A DNA stretch of 64,000 bases. Origin: Pictodentalium vernedei (lineage: Eukaryota > Mollusca > Scaphopoda > Dentaliida > Dentaliidae). Of this stretch, positions 1 to 11,168 are shown piece by piece. How positions within the stretch are numbered: the stretch's first letter is position 1; the number at the start of each line of letters is the position of its first letter. The notes beneath the pieces were generated by a model. It worked only from the letters and a program-made list of their open reading frames with translations, was not told the DNA's origin and did no database searches. The position numbers and the translations under genes are program-made. The stretch lies in assembly GCA_031216915.1 (NCBI GenBank), contig CM062296.1, forward strand, positions 448,446,287-448,510,286, in the 5' to 3' direction.

Positions 1-1100
1 CATAGCGTAATTTTCTTTCGAAGTTAAATTTTACCATCCTCATACTCTGAAAACTGAACGCTGCAGCGCAGAGCGATCGCGGACGTGAACTGTACAGTGC
101 AACTTTCTGCAAGCATGACTTCCTTTCAATGAGATGCGCACACAAGGTTCAGCTGATTTCACTTGGGTTACCCAAGTTCAGGTCAGGTCAGGCAGACATG
201 TTAACTCTCACGGAATGCCTGGGATTCTCCCGGAATTTGCTATCCTCTCCCGCCATCCCGCCCAGTAGTCAATTTGAGCCAAAATCTCCCGGAAAGTCGA
301 CATACCAGACAAAATCCCAGAAACACCAACAGTCCATTTAAAAAAAAATAGTTTCTGAAGATTTGTTCGTCTCGGACTCTGAGCGTGAATAGGTTACTTA
401 GGCCTACTTAGATATTCGAGCCCCATTTAAACAAAGTTCCATGATGGATATATATGTGAAGGGGGAATTAAATAATATACATTTGTTCACTTGATTTAAT
501 TATTGACTTGTGTTCTTTTTTCATTCGTAACCCATGTGGATTTATCAAGGCAAAAAGAGATTACTATTTTCTGAACATAAATTAACATTGCTTCCATTGG
601 GGGACGAAGTTCTACGACTGAAAATACAAACACAATGGGGGTGTTTTCGAGTAGCTGGTAACACAGTTTTCCAATCCGTTGCTATGATTTGAAGTTGGGA
701 CGTCAATTTCCGGAAAGTCACGAATAGAATTAAAATGAAATAGTGTGTATCTTTTCCTTCATGAATGATAACAAATCCCAGAATTCCCAGCACAAAATGG
801 CCACCGACTATTTTTATCATCGATTGTTTACATAACAATGTTCTCCACACAACAGCTGATCACAGACTAAATAAAAAAAAAAAAAAAATTTCCAAACTCG
901 GAAACAATATACTGCAGTCTTTGACAGTCATGACAGTGTTGGAAAAATATCAACTCCTAAAAAACGACCTCTCCTCGAGGGTACAAGTGTTGAAACACCC
1001 CCATCTCCAAAAAAAAAAGAAAAACTTTTCGTGAGGCAGAGAAACCCAAAATTCTTCAGTAATTACAAGAAAAGTTTTGTGCAGAGCACAAGCACACAAA
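1..1100. other. No gene recognised
   Basis: AT-rich sequence with short open frames (up to about 100 codons) that show no recognisable domain and no good splice context. I see A-rich runs near 875-890 and 1008-1022 but no clear repeat boundary. It may be intergenic DNA or intron. Confidence 0.4.
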
Positions 1101-1112
1101 GGAGGGATCAAT

Positions 1113-1485
1113 TTATTTATTTATTTATTGGTGTTTAAGGTCACATACTTATGCACAATGGCTAATCGTGACTGTGACAGTTTTACGGGTGGAGGAAGCC
1201 GGAGTACCCGGAGAGAACCACCGAGCAACGACGAGCAGCTGTCAGCTCTCCAACATCGTAACTCTGAACTCTGCACCGCAGCACAGGCAGGGTTAGATTG
1301 GTTGAAGACATGCGCACCAGCGACGTGCAGTACGCCTCAGTACACAGCATCATCGTGCCCCCATGTAGGCAATCGGGTTGAAGTGTCTTGCCCAAGGACA
1401 CAACGCGGTTGCCGCAGGTGGGATTCGAACCGAGGACCTCTCGGCTTGCAGCCTGCACCTCTACCAACTGAGCCACCGCGCCCCC
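1113..1485 (-). mobile_element. tRNA-headed SINE, full length
   Basis: The element reads on the minus strand. Its head at the right end has a pol III A box (TGGCTCAGTTGG, complement of 1464-1475) and a perfect B box (GGTTCGAATCC, complement of 1421-1431), so it is tRNA-like. A central block containing CTTGGGCAAG follows, and an AAATAAATAAAT-type tail lies at the left end. It is flanked by a perfect 12-bp target-site duplication, GGAGGGATCAAT, at 1101-1112 and 1486-1497. Related copies lie at 2293-2550, 10185-11524, 34932-35261, 49325-49696 and 57983-58362. The 140-codon open frame across it is not a gene. Confidence 0.9.
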
Positions 1486-1497
1486 GGAGGGATCAAT

Positions 1498-1949
1498 AAA
1501 AAATACTTTTCATGCATCCATCTTGAAATAACTTACTATTAATACATTTGCTGAGCTCATGTTGACACTTCCTAACTTGGGAAATTATTTGCTTGACAGA
1601 CTTTGGTCAAAGGTATTAACCCTTTATCTAACTCTAGTAGCAGACGACACTCATAAAAAAAATATATAACTGTATCACAAAAAAGCTTACGTTACACACA
1701 TTTATTGTGGGGTTTGTGCCAGGAATGCATGTACCTCTGCACCCTCTTAGTCAATGAAGCCAGGTTTTTGAGCAGGTATACATGTACCTCTGCACCCTGT
1801 TAGTCAGTGATGAACCACCAAGTGTTTATATAATCACGAGTCCCATTAGATATATTTTTATATCACCTCATGTATTACCAAACTAGAATCATATCATTTG
1901 TTCACTTTTAAATGACATACTGCACCACTTAGTATTAAGTAAACTCAAC
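1498..1949. other. No gene recognised
   Basis: AT-rich unique-looking sequence. It contains a short direct repeat, 'GTACCTCTGCACCCT' followed by 'TTAGTCA', near 1731-1754 and 1790-1806. Nothing else is recognisable. Confidence 0.35.
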
Positions 1950-3157
1950 AAGAGGCCCCAGGGGGCCTGAGGGCACTCACCTGACATGGTAGTCTAAATA
2001 TCAAACCAGGGACTTGACTAGAATAAGCTGCATATGCCCCTCCTAAGAAAAGCATATACCAACTAGATGAAGCGATTGTGCCCACGCAATACACAGGATT
2101 TTCCTTCTATTTTCAGTTCCTGCACTTTTACGTCCCAAAATTGAGATAAACACATAAAAAACAGATTTTTTTCCCAAACAAAATACTTTCAGCCTTAATT
2201 TTTTTCTTCTTCTTATAACGCATAAAAAACGCTAAAACTAATTTCCGGATTTTGGTCCGAAATTCCCACCCGGACCCCAAATTTTTGGTGTATTTATTTA
2301 TTCATTGGTGTTTAAGGTCACAAACTTATGCACAATGGCTAATCGTGACCGTGACAGTTTTACGGGTGGAGGAAGCTGGAGTACCTGGAGAGAACCACCG
2401 AGCAGCTGTCAGCTCCCCAACATCGTAACTCTGAACTCTGCACCGCAGCACAGGCAGGGTTAGATTGGTTGAAGATATGCACACCAACGACGTGCAGTAC
2501 GCCTCAGTACACAGCGTCATCGTGCCCCCATATAGGCAATCGGGGTGAAGATTTTCGGTGTAAAAAAAAAATGGTTTTTTTGTCTTAAAATTGGCAGAAA
2601 CGCATAAAAAACAAAAAACAAAAAAATTATGGATTTTGGTCCAAAATTTTCGAAGTCCCACCCGGACCCCAAATATTCAGTTTCAAAGGAATAGACCCAT
2701 AAACATCCACAAAAGAATCTGGACAAAATTCTAGGCAATACAGGCATTCTAAAACAAAAACGTCAAAAAGGAGAATAACTCTGGCATAAAACGTCTGATA
2801 GAAACTATAACTGCAGATGCACAGGATACCATGGTAGTGAACATACATACCAAGTTTCAAAGAAATCGACCCATAAATGACTGAGAAAATCTCTGGACAA
2901 AATTCTGGGCCTGCTTTTTCAAGTCGAAAAGGGGTATAATTCTGGTAAAACATAATCCGACTGAAACTATAATTGCAGGTGCACAGGTTCCGATGGTGGT
3001 GAACATTCATACCAAGTTTCAAGCAGATTGGCCCATGAACATCTTGAGAAAATCTCTGGACAAAATTATATGTCTATGGACCGAGGGACGGATGGATGGA
3101 CAGACAGACAAGGTGATTCCAGTATACTTCCCACAACTCGTTGCAGGGGGTATAAAA
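1950..3157 (+). mobile_element. Rolling-circle-like non-autonomous element, type A
   Basis: It starts with AACAAGAGGCCCC, a GGCC-type hairpin and then the motif CACTCACCTGA. The interior carries diverged repeats sharing phrases such as 'CAAGTTTC' and 'CTCTGGACAAAATTCTGG'. The right end has a run of GGACAGACAGAC-type sequence and a terminal hairpin whose right arm is GCAGGGGGTATAA. This architecture (5' hairpin, internal tandem units, 3' hairpin just inside the end, no target-site duplication) resembles Helentron-associated non-autonomous elements. No Rep/helicase is present. A truncated SINE is nested at 2293-2550. The right-end hairpin differs from the other type A copies, so this may be a composite. 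Confidence 0.55.
2293..2550 (-). mobile_element. 5'-truncated SINE copy
   Basis: This copy keeps the body and 3' tail of the SINE family but lacks the whole tRNA-like head, stopping just inside the central block. A 12-bp near-duplicate (ATTTTTGGTGTA at 2281-2292, ATTTTCGGTGTA at 2551-2562) flanks it. It therefore appears to have inserted in this truncated form rather than losing the head later. It sits inside the type A rolling-circle-like element. Confidence 0.8.
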
Positions 3158-4365
3158 ACAAGAGGCTCTTAAGAGATTGTAATCGCTCACCCAGCAGAAC
3201 AACATATCCCTCAGTTATTCTGACCAAAATCAAAGAATGTGGCTGCCGGCCATGCTCCTTCATCGGAGCGAAACAGAATGATTGTTTTCAGAGGGCTTTT
3301 CATACATTATTGTGGCAAGTTTGTTCACACAGGCCAAGTAGTTTCAGATAAGACGAATATGTGATTTCAAATAGGGTTTCTATGGCAACTATAAGCTGCA
3401 ATACCAGCCATGTTTGCAACCCGATCAATATTAAATGAGTATCGTTGGTAGAGTGTGTACCAGTCAACAATCATGTGAAGTTTCAAAACATTTGGCCCAG
3501 TAGTTTCAGAGAAGATTTTTCAAAATCGACCAATCAGAATCAAAGAATGCCTCTGGCGGCCATGTTTTTCATCCAACAGGAACAAAATGAGGAACAGTTG
3601 GAGAGAACCTCCCACAGACAATCCTGCAAAGTTTGGTTCACACTGGCTCAGTAGTTCCTGAGAAGATAATGTGATTTCCCATAGGGTTTCTAGGGAAACA
3701 ACAAATCGCAGTTGTGGTCACGTTTGCAACCTAATCAACATTAAATCAGGATCGTTGGTAAAGGGTACCCCAGTCATCAATCATGTGAAGTTTCAAAACA
3801 TTTGGACTTGTAGTTTCAGAGAAGATTTTTGAAAATTCACAAATCCAAGAATGCCTCTGGCGGCCATGTTTTTCATTCCACGGGTACAAAATGCGTATCG
3901 TTTGTGGAGGACCTCCCATAGACCATGCCTGCCAAGTTTGGTTCACATCGGCTCAGTAGTTCCAGAGAAGATGAAAATGTGATACCCCATGGGGTTTCCA
4001 TTGTAACTATGGGCAATTGCGGCCATGTCTGCAACCTGATCAACATTAAATGAGGATCGTTGAGGGTGTCCAAGTCATCAGAAGTTTCAAAACATTTGAC
4101 CTTGTAGTTTCAGAGAAGATTTTTGAAAATCCACCAATCAGAAGCAAAGAATGCCTCTGGCAGCCATGTTTTTTCATCCGGCAGAAACAAAATGAGTATC
4201 ATTTGTAGAGGACCTGCCACAGACCATTCCTGCCAAGTTTGGTTCATATCGTCTCTGCAGTTCCTGAGAAAAAGCTAAAAATGTGAAAAGTTTACGGACG
4301 ACAACAGACACCGGACGACAAGTGATGGCAATAGCTCACATAGCCCTTTGGGCCAAGTGAGCTAA
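3158..4365 (+). mobile_element. Rolling-circle-like element, type D, ~308-bp tandem units
   Basis: It starts at AACAAGAGGCTCTTAAGAG (a palindrome) followed by ATCGCTCACCC, and ends in AATAGCTCACATAGCCC-TTT-GGGCCAAGTGAGCTAA. That end is a long hairpin finishing in CTAA. About three tandem units of ~308 bp lie between, with the landmark 'TCAACATTAAAT' near 3424 (diverged), 3732 and 4040. It abuts the preceding type A element directly. No coding capacity was found. Confidence 0.65.
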
Positions 4366-6601
4366 TAAAAGAGTGAAACATCTGTATTTTCATTTGTGTA
4401 TTCTGTACCCAGCCCCTGAACACTCAATTTAATTGCAATGATGACTCTGAGGCGTGTGTAGAACATTACTTGCATGTAAAAAATATAAAGAAAACACAAT
4501 CATAACTGAAGGACAAAATAATTATTTTGTTCTTTACATTAAAGACGAACAAATAAAAAAAATAATTAAATAAAAATTCTTTGTTCATTCAGATTCAGTA
4601 GGGGTGCATCATCCAACTGCGAAACATTCTGTTTAGGAAGTTAACGATATTGAATTAATTGGGACAAAATGTCTGTAAACCTCAATTATAAATGAAGCTT
4701 AACCATAGCTCTTCTTCGACCCAGATAGTCAAAAAGAGCGCACTGTTGTTACTGTTAGTAATTGGATCACTGTTTCATCAGTGATAAAAAATACAATTTT
4801 AGTCTTGGCAGAAAACTTGTGTGTTAAATTTAAGTGCCCCTTGATGAAAAGCGAAATACTAAAATATTTGTGGGAACCCGTTTTTCGTTTTCGTGATTTG
4901 GGCCTGGCGGAACCTGCAAGGAAACAGAACGATCGGTTACATGAAATCTGCATGCCCGATATTTTGGTGGTAAGTAGTTAACAAAAAGGTCCATTTCATA
5001 AAACACTTGCGTATAAGATTAATGGTTCAATTCAAAGGTACAATCGCCCCCAGATGTTGATGGCAATCCTTGATAAACGATTAACCACATGCTTTAGAAT
5101 GGCATGAGAATCTCAATAATAGAAATTTTATTGTATGGAGAAAAGTTCAAATAATTACGCTGTTAACAGTATTAAGGCATGTGCAGTGTGACCACTATCA
5201 GCAATTTCAAAGGAGCCGATACAACATAGTTAACCGTCACGTCTAGTTTGATCTCAAAAGCCTGTGTCTGTTATCCCATTCTTTGTGTTGATTTCACTCT
5301 AAATTGATCAACTGACAAACATTTTAAATCCTCAGTAGACCTAGCATCAGAATTTTGTTACCCCACAATGTTTTTGTAGGAAATTCTACATGTTCCGACT
5401 ATTCTTCATGAAAATCCAGAGTCGATGTTGGGCTATATCAGCATCGACAATGTTTTAATGTTTTTACCCATGTTGCCCAGAGGTCTTTCACCCCAAGCAA
5501 TGGTTACTGGGTTCTATTTTACCAGTAAAATAGAGCTTCTTTAACATAGTAAACAAATACTGCTTCACTTCTTGGGGTACCAACCCATGGGGAAGGTAAA
5601 GAAATAGCTCTTGAGAAACTAAAAGGCAAGATTGCGGCAAAGAATGAGTGCACAAAGAAATGGGAGGAAACTTCAAAGCTATTGCCAGTTAAAAAATTCT
5701 CAAACAAATAACAGTGCTACATAGAGTTGACTTTACAACCAAAAGAATGTATCCTTCAAAAACTTCAATTACTGAGCCACACTGGATGACCTTATTCTAT
5801 CACTGAACAAATCAAGTGCATAATGCAAATAAATCAAAAGCATCATGTGGTCAATAACTTTTCTGACAAGTACAGTCAACACCTATAAATAGAAAGGGGA
5901 ATTCCAAATTACTCTGTTACAATGTAAACAGGTTTGAATACCAGACCATTGTGTAAACTTTATCAAATCAATTACCACAGCCAATAAACAAATAGTAAAA
6001 ATTATACACAATGATCTAGCTCTTCAATCAATTAATCTCACTCCTGTTCCCAAATCAATTTGAGAATTCTCTCTGAACAAATTATTGATGGAAGACACTA
6101 TCTGTGTATGATGACACTGACACTAGTCTGTCAAACTCCCAAGTCCACAAAGATACTAGGGCCTGACTTGATGCTTGATGTCGAAAACTTTTATAGTCAG
6201 TCTAAATTTTAACACTGTCTGCAACTAACTATGCGAGACTGCCCTCCCCCCCCCCCCCCCCCCAATCTCCACTGCCACTTAACATCCTGAATTCTGGGCT
6301 GTCAACTAATAAAATTACAGTTTACATACCACATTTGGTGTAAATTTCTCGAAGGCCTCAAAACATCTCCAAATTGTGAAATTTGGGGCTAAATTTCAAA
6401 TATTTCTAGGCCTGCCACCTGCTACCACAAGACATTTTTGAAAAATATGCTAGGGTGAGTAGGGTCCAGTGAATATTCGATTTGATATCGATACCAGACG
6501 TCTGCTTTGAGATCGATCCCAAATTAGTCTCATGATTCGATTTTTTCGAATCTCTCATACTAACTTCAATTTGTTACATTTCCAACAAAAATTGACATTA
6601 A
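4366..6601. other. No gene recognised; AT-rich, with a poly-C tract
   Basis: About 2.2 kb without a recognisable coding exon, RNA gene or known repeat. An 18-base C run lies at 6246-6263. Near 6470-6555, 'GATTCGATTTGATATCGATA' resembles sequence at 10108-10128 and could be one end of an old inverted-repeat element, but I could not pair the termini. Confidence 0.35.
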
Positions 6602-6834
6602 CCCTTTACCCAACGCAGACGATATCAAAATTTATTATTTTAAATATCATTTTTTTCAAATTTTTCAAAAAATGTCAATAAAACCATATCATGTGACCCC
6701 TCGTTGGAACGAGCTCGTTCCAACGAAGGGTCACATGATACGGTTTTGTTGAAATTTTTTGAAAAATCATATTTTTTCAACTGCTGAATTTGCATATTAT
6801 GCGAGCGGATGCGGCCGATTCGTTGGGTAAAGGG
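6602..6834. mobile_element. Hairpin MITE with TTAA sites (piggyBac-like)
   Basis: The termini are CCCTTTACCCAACG and CGTTGGGTAAAGGG, flanked by TTAA at 6598-6601 and 6835-6838. The centre is a long palindrome built on GTGACCCCTCGTTGGAACG and its complement. TTAA target choice and CCC/GGG ends are characters of piggyBac elements. No transposase is encoded. Other copies lie at 6839-7079, 14037-14227, 37206-37368, 39753-39994 and 52588-52829. Confidence 0.85.
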
Positions 6835-6838
6835 TTAA

Positions 6839-7079
6839 CCCTTCACCCAACGCAGACGATATCAAAATTTATTATTTTCAATATCATTTTTTATAATTTT
6901 TCAAAAAATTTCAACAAAACCATATCATGTGACCCCTCATTGGAATGAGCTTGATGAGCTCGTTCCAAAGAGGGGTCACATGATATGGTTTTGTTGAAAT
7001 GATTTGAAATTTTTTTTTTTTACAGCTGCTGAATGTGCATATTACGCAGGCACATGTGGCAGATTTGTTGGGTAAAGGG
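6839..7079. mobile_element. Second hairpin MITE, sharing a TTAA with its neighbour
   Basis: Same family as the copy just upstream. Its left terminus begins immediately after the shared TTAA at 6835-6838 and its right TTAA is at 7080-7083. The central palindrome is intact (stem around 6925-6990). The tandem arrangement implies one copy inserted into the target-site TTAA of the other. Confidence 0.85.
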
Positions 7080-7083
7080 TTAA

Positions 7084-7559
7084 ACAATTCATTCATGAGG
7101 GCTCAATTCATATTTAATTGAGTAACTGACAAAGGTTATTACCGTTAATTATTAGGTAAGTAGAGAATTTTGTCTGGAACATTTTCCATAGTTTCTTAAG
7201 AACGTGAATAGTAACACGTTAAGCCTTCAAAAACTATAACTATGGATAATAGGCCTAGCTGTTTCAGCGACGGTGCTACAGAGAATATTTATTTATTGGT
7301 GTTTAAAGTGTTCAGTCAGTCTTGTAAGTGTCATCGCAGTGTACCGTAACTTCCATTTGGTGCAACATGAAACAAGTGCAACGCCGATCGTCAGCGATCT
7401 GACAATCGTCCCCCATGGTAGGTGGATAACTGTGAAATATACTGATATTTCCTCAATAAAACCCAAACAAATACGGATATCAAAGGAACAACTCAACAAA
7501 CTAGTCCCAATGTTACCCATATTTCTGAGGTTTTACTGGAAGCATCCAAATACCTGTAA
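7084..7559. other. No gene recognised; short SINE-tail remnant
   Basis: At 7288-7310 the phrase ATTTATTTATTGGTGTTTAA matches the 3' tail of the SINE family, so a short SINE remnant may be present. A 99-codon open frame overlaps it and shows no recognisable domain. Confidence 0.35.
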
Positions 7560-10091
7560 AAAGGTAAAGTAAGGCTAACTTGCATAATTTATGCACAAGG
7601 AAAAAAACCTGTATAATATGTTATTTTATGTCCCTTCTCTTCAAATCTGAAAATTTGAAACAAAAGCATCTCTGAGATACAGGTGGTAACAGTACACAAC
7701 ATAATAAGCACAAAAATATTACCCGAAAAAAGGTTAACGCTAATTGGTGTAATTTATGCACGAGAAAAAAACCTGTATGATACGTTATTTATCTTATGCT
7801 GCTAGACCTCCATACCATAAATTATTGAAATCGTAAATGTTGTTCAGAAGTTCTGAGCATATAACGAATTACACACAATTTTCAACAAAAATAGCCACCA
7901 GTCGGACATCTTGAATTTTTTTCAGAAATGAAAGTGTCAATGACACTGTAGCTCAGCTTGTCAAGACAAAGACATGTACATGTATAGTATGTGACACAGC
8001 AATGACAAACATCTAGGTAATGACCTGATAACAAAGGTACATATAAAGTATTGTAACGGTCTGTACATAAATACTGACCGTTGCCTGTAACAAATGTATA
8101 GGTAAAGTATTGTAAAGGTGGGTGACAGTCAGATGCTAAACTAGAAAAGAAATCATGGAGTCCCAGAGTGGGTCTGACTGAACCCCAAAATATTTGTTCT
8201 CATAGCACAGTGATAACAAAGGCACCCCAAAACACACTCATTCCTGTCCCAAGGTGAAAACAAAGGTACCCAAGAAGTTTCGTGAAGATCAGTTCACAAA
8301 TATGAGCTGTGTAGAAGTTGTGACAAAAAACTGATTGGACCTAATTTCGGTACAAAATGGCCACTGGCAGCCATCTTGAATTCTGGACTGCACCCAGAAA
8401 CACTCGTTCTCGTCCCAAGGAGATAACAAAGGTACCCAAGAAGTTTTGTGAAGATCGGTTCATAAATACAGCCTCTAGCCCGAGCCGTATTGACATGTGC
8501 ACTTACAGTGTATAAGTAGCACTGAATAAATCAAAGTTCATCTAATTTGCATAATTTCTGCACGAGAAAAAAACCTGTACTATATGTGATGTATTCCATG
8601 TTACTAAACATTCATACAAAAATATATTCAAATCAGAACTTTCATACAGAAGTTCTGCACAAAAGACTGATTGCACTAATTTTGGTACAAAATGGCTGCT
8701 GGTGGCCATCTTGAATTTTGGACCACACCCAAAAACACTCGTTCTCATCCCAAGGTGATAACAAAGGTACCCAAGAAGTTTCGTAAAGATCGGTTCATAA
8801 ATACGGCCTCTAGCCTGAGCCGTATATAGAAGTTGTGTACAAAAAACTGATTAGACCTAATTTCGGTACAAAATGGCCACTGGCAGCCATCTTGAATTTT
8901 GGACCGCACCCAGAAACACTCATTCTCGTCCCAAGGTGATAACAAAGGTACCCAAGACGTTTTGTGAAGATCGGTTCATAAATACAGACTCTAGCCCGAG
9001 CCGTATTGACATGTGTACTTACTGTGTGTAAGTAGCACTGAAAAAATCAAAGTTCATCTAATTTGCATAATTTCTGCACTAGAAAAAAACCTGTATTATA
9101 TGTGATGTATCCCATGGTACTAAACATTCACACAAAAAATTATTCAAATCAGCGCTTTCATATGGAAGTTCTGTGCAAAAAATCTGATTGCACCAAATTT
9201 TGTACAAAATGGCTGCCATCAGCCATCTTGAATTTCGGACCGGACCCAAAAACACTCGTTCTCGTCCCACGGTGATAACAAAGGTACCCAAGGAATTTCG
9301 TAAAGATCGGTTCATAAATACGGCCTCTAGCCCGAGCCGTATTGGCATTTGCACTTACCGTGCTGAAAGTAACACCAAAAAACATCAAAGTTAGTCTAAT
9401 TTACATAATTTAACATGAGAAAAAAACCCGTATTATATGTGATGTATCCCATGGTACTAAACATTCATACAAAAAATTATTCAAATCATAGCTTTCATAT
9501 GGAAGTTCTGTACAAAAAACAGATTTCTGCATCGTCGGTACAAAATGGTGGCTGGCAGCCATCTTGAATTTCGGACCAAACCCCAAAAACTTACTTGTTC
9601 TCGTCCCACTGTCATAACAAAGGTACCCATGAAGTTTCGTAAAGATCGGTTCATAAATACGGCCTCTAGCCCGAGCCATAGCAGCTTGGCACTTACAGCT
9701 CTGAAAGTAACACTAAATAAATCAAAGTCAGTCTAATTTGCATAATTTACGCACGAGAAAAAAACCCGTATTATATGTGATGTATCCCATGGTACTAAAC
9801 ATTTATACAAAACTTTATTCAAATCAGAACTTTCATACAGAAGTTCTGTACAAAAAACTGACGGACGACGGGCCATGACAATAGCTCAAATTTGACTTCG
9901 TCAAAGTTGAGCTAAAAATCAACGTGGATCAATTTTTCCTAATGCCCCATCAAACCTGAAAATTTGAAACAAAAGCGCCAAGCATCTCAGAAATGCAGGT
10001 GGTAACAGGACAGAGGGACGGACAGATGGACGGACAGACAGATGGAGTGCAATGCAATAGTCCCCTTCATGGCAAAACTGTGGGGGGCTAA
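7560..10091 (+). mobile_element. Older type B-related rolling-circle-like element, split
   Basis: The flanks of the element at 7931-9915 are diverged type B sequence: the 'CACGAGAAAAAAACCTGTAT' landmark occurs near 7761-7780, and the phrase 'TGAAAATTTGAAACAAAAGC' occurs at both 7647-7666 and 9956-9975. The right flank ends in GGACGGACAG-rich sequence and a hairpin with arms TAGTCCCC and GGGGGGCTA, finishing CTAA at 10088-10091. I infer an older relative interrupted by the younger copy. Confidence 0.45.
7931..9915 (+). mobile_element. Rolling-circle-like element, type B (copy 1)
   Basis: The 5' end has a small hairpin (AGTGTCAATGACACT) followed by GTAGCTCAGCTTG. The 3' end is TAGCTCAAATTTGAC-TTC-GTCAAAGTTGAGCTAA, a 15-bp-stem hairpin with one mismatch that finishes CTAA. 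The interior is a tandem array whose landmark 'CATGKTACTAAACATT' recurs near 8598, 9112, 9455 and 9791, i.e. spacings of about 515, 340 and 340 bp. The same order recurs in copies 2 (22703-28415) and 3 (31985-37205). Open frames of 60-90 codons appear on both strands in every unit; they follow from repeat composition and are not genes. Confidence 0.7.
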
Positions 10092-10911
10092 TAACTTGTC
10101 TATTGAGATTCGATTTGATATCGATATCAGACATGATTCAATTTGAGATTCGATTCGAAAAATAATGTGTGATTCACAGATCCCTATTTATTTATGTTTA
10201 AGGTCATATACTTATGCACAATGGCTAATCATGACCGTGACAGTTGTACAGGTGGAGGAAGCCGGAGTCCCTGGGGAGAACCACCAAACGACGAGCAGCT
10301 GCCAGCTCCCCAACATCGTAACTCCGCACTGCAGTACAGGCAGGGTTAGATTGGTTGAAGACATGCGTACCATCGACGTGCAGTACAGCTGGGCGATATA
10401 ACGTTTTTTTGATAATGGCGATATTAAAATCAAAACCAATTTCAATATAGAGGCCTGTACAAAATAACGAAATACCGATATATTTTCGGTATGATGAATG
10501 GAGGCCACAGTTCCCATGATATACTAGACATAACAGTAATTTCCCCAAAAGCCGGCAGTTAGATTTCTTCTATGTCACCCGTCGCGACGTAACATTTACT
10601 TACACCACAGTGTCCGCACAGTAAACAATTAACATACAGCAGTCAGCCTGTCACTGTCAGTATGAGTATGTGACTATGTGTGCACATCTGCACATGCTCT
10701 AACCTGCAATTATGTCACCCCAATGACCCGATTCTCGTTTTTAAGCTGGTGACATTCTGAATTTCTGATCTATTTTTATCACACTGACTTTGGAAGAATT
10801 GCGCAGAAGACGAAGTTGAGTGCTACTGTCCGTTGGATGTTACATATTTGGAAGTGTTGCAGTAGATACGCATGTTGACCATAATGATGTGGCCAGAGTT
10901 GAACCAGCTCT

Positions 10912-10984
10912 AGTTCAGCTCTCTGAACGTTGCGGCTACCCCACTAGTCAAGTGCGACAGCCGCAACGTTCGGAGAGCTGAACT
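10912..10984. repeat. Hairpin, 26-bp stem
   Basis: The arm AGTTCAGCTCTCTGAACG (continuing to TTGCGGCT) pairs with its near-perfect complement, with one mismatch and a ~21-base loop. It is related to the hairpin at 11100-11168 and lies within the hAT-like element. Confidence 0.85.
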
Positions 10985-11099
10985 TAACCAGCTCTTGCTA
11001 CTGGGCATCATCAGCAGACTGAGCACTCAGCAGACAGCAGTAAACTGTGTTGTTAGATTTGCGCTCATACAGACACAGGTATATGTACCGTTACGACCG

Positions 11100-11168
11100 T
11101 TAGTTCAGCTAATCGAACTTTGTGGCAGCCCCGTAGTTGGCAGCCACAACATTCTGATAGCTGAACTA
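11100..11168. repeat. Second, diverged hairpin
   Basis: The arms begin TTAGTTCAGCTAATCGAAC and pair imperfectly with GATAGCTGAACTAA. The sequence resembles the hairpin at 10912-10984, suggesting an internal duplication of one palindromic module. Confidence 0.75.

Noticed and set aside
1417..1485. Possible tRNA gene on the minus strand
   Set aside because: The A and B boxes are those of a SINE head; the 3' half does not fold as a tRNA and the same sequence is repeated with a SINE body in other copies.
1077..1499. 140-codon open frame
   Set aside because: It coincides with the SINE at 1113-1485, including its tRNA-like head and duplicated target site; not a gene. The same holds for the 140-codon frame at 35085-35507.
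9079..9679. Family of ~90-codon proteins repeated across 8-10, 23-24, 28 and 32-33 kb
   Set aside because: They arise from repeated non-coding units, occur in several frames on both strands, and have no domain or conserved start context.
6463..10165. Element with ends near 6463 and 10165 sharing a GATTCGATTTGATATCGAT-type sequence
   Set aside because: The termini do not align convincingly and no target duplication could be found.
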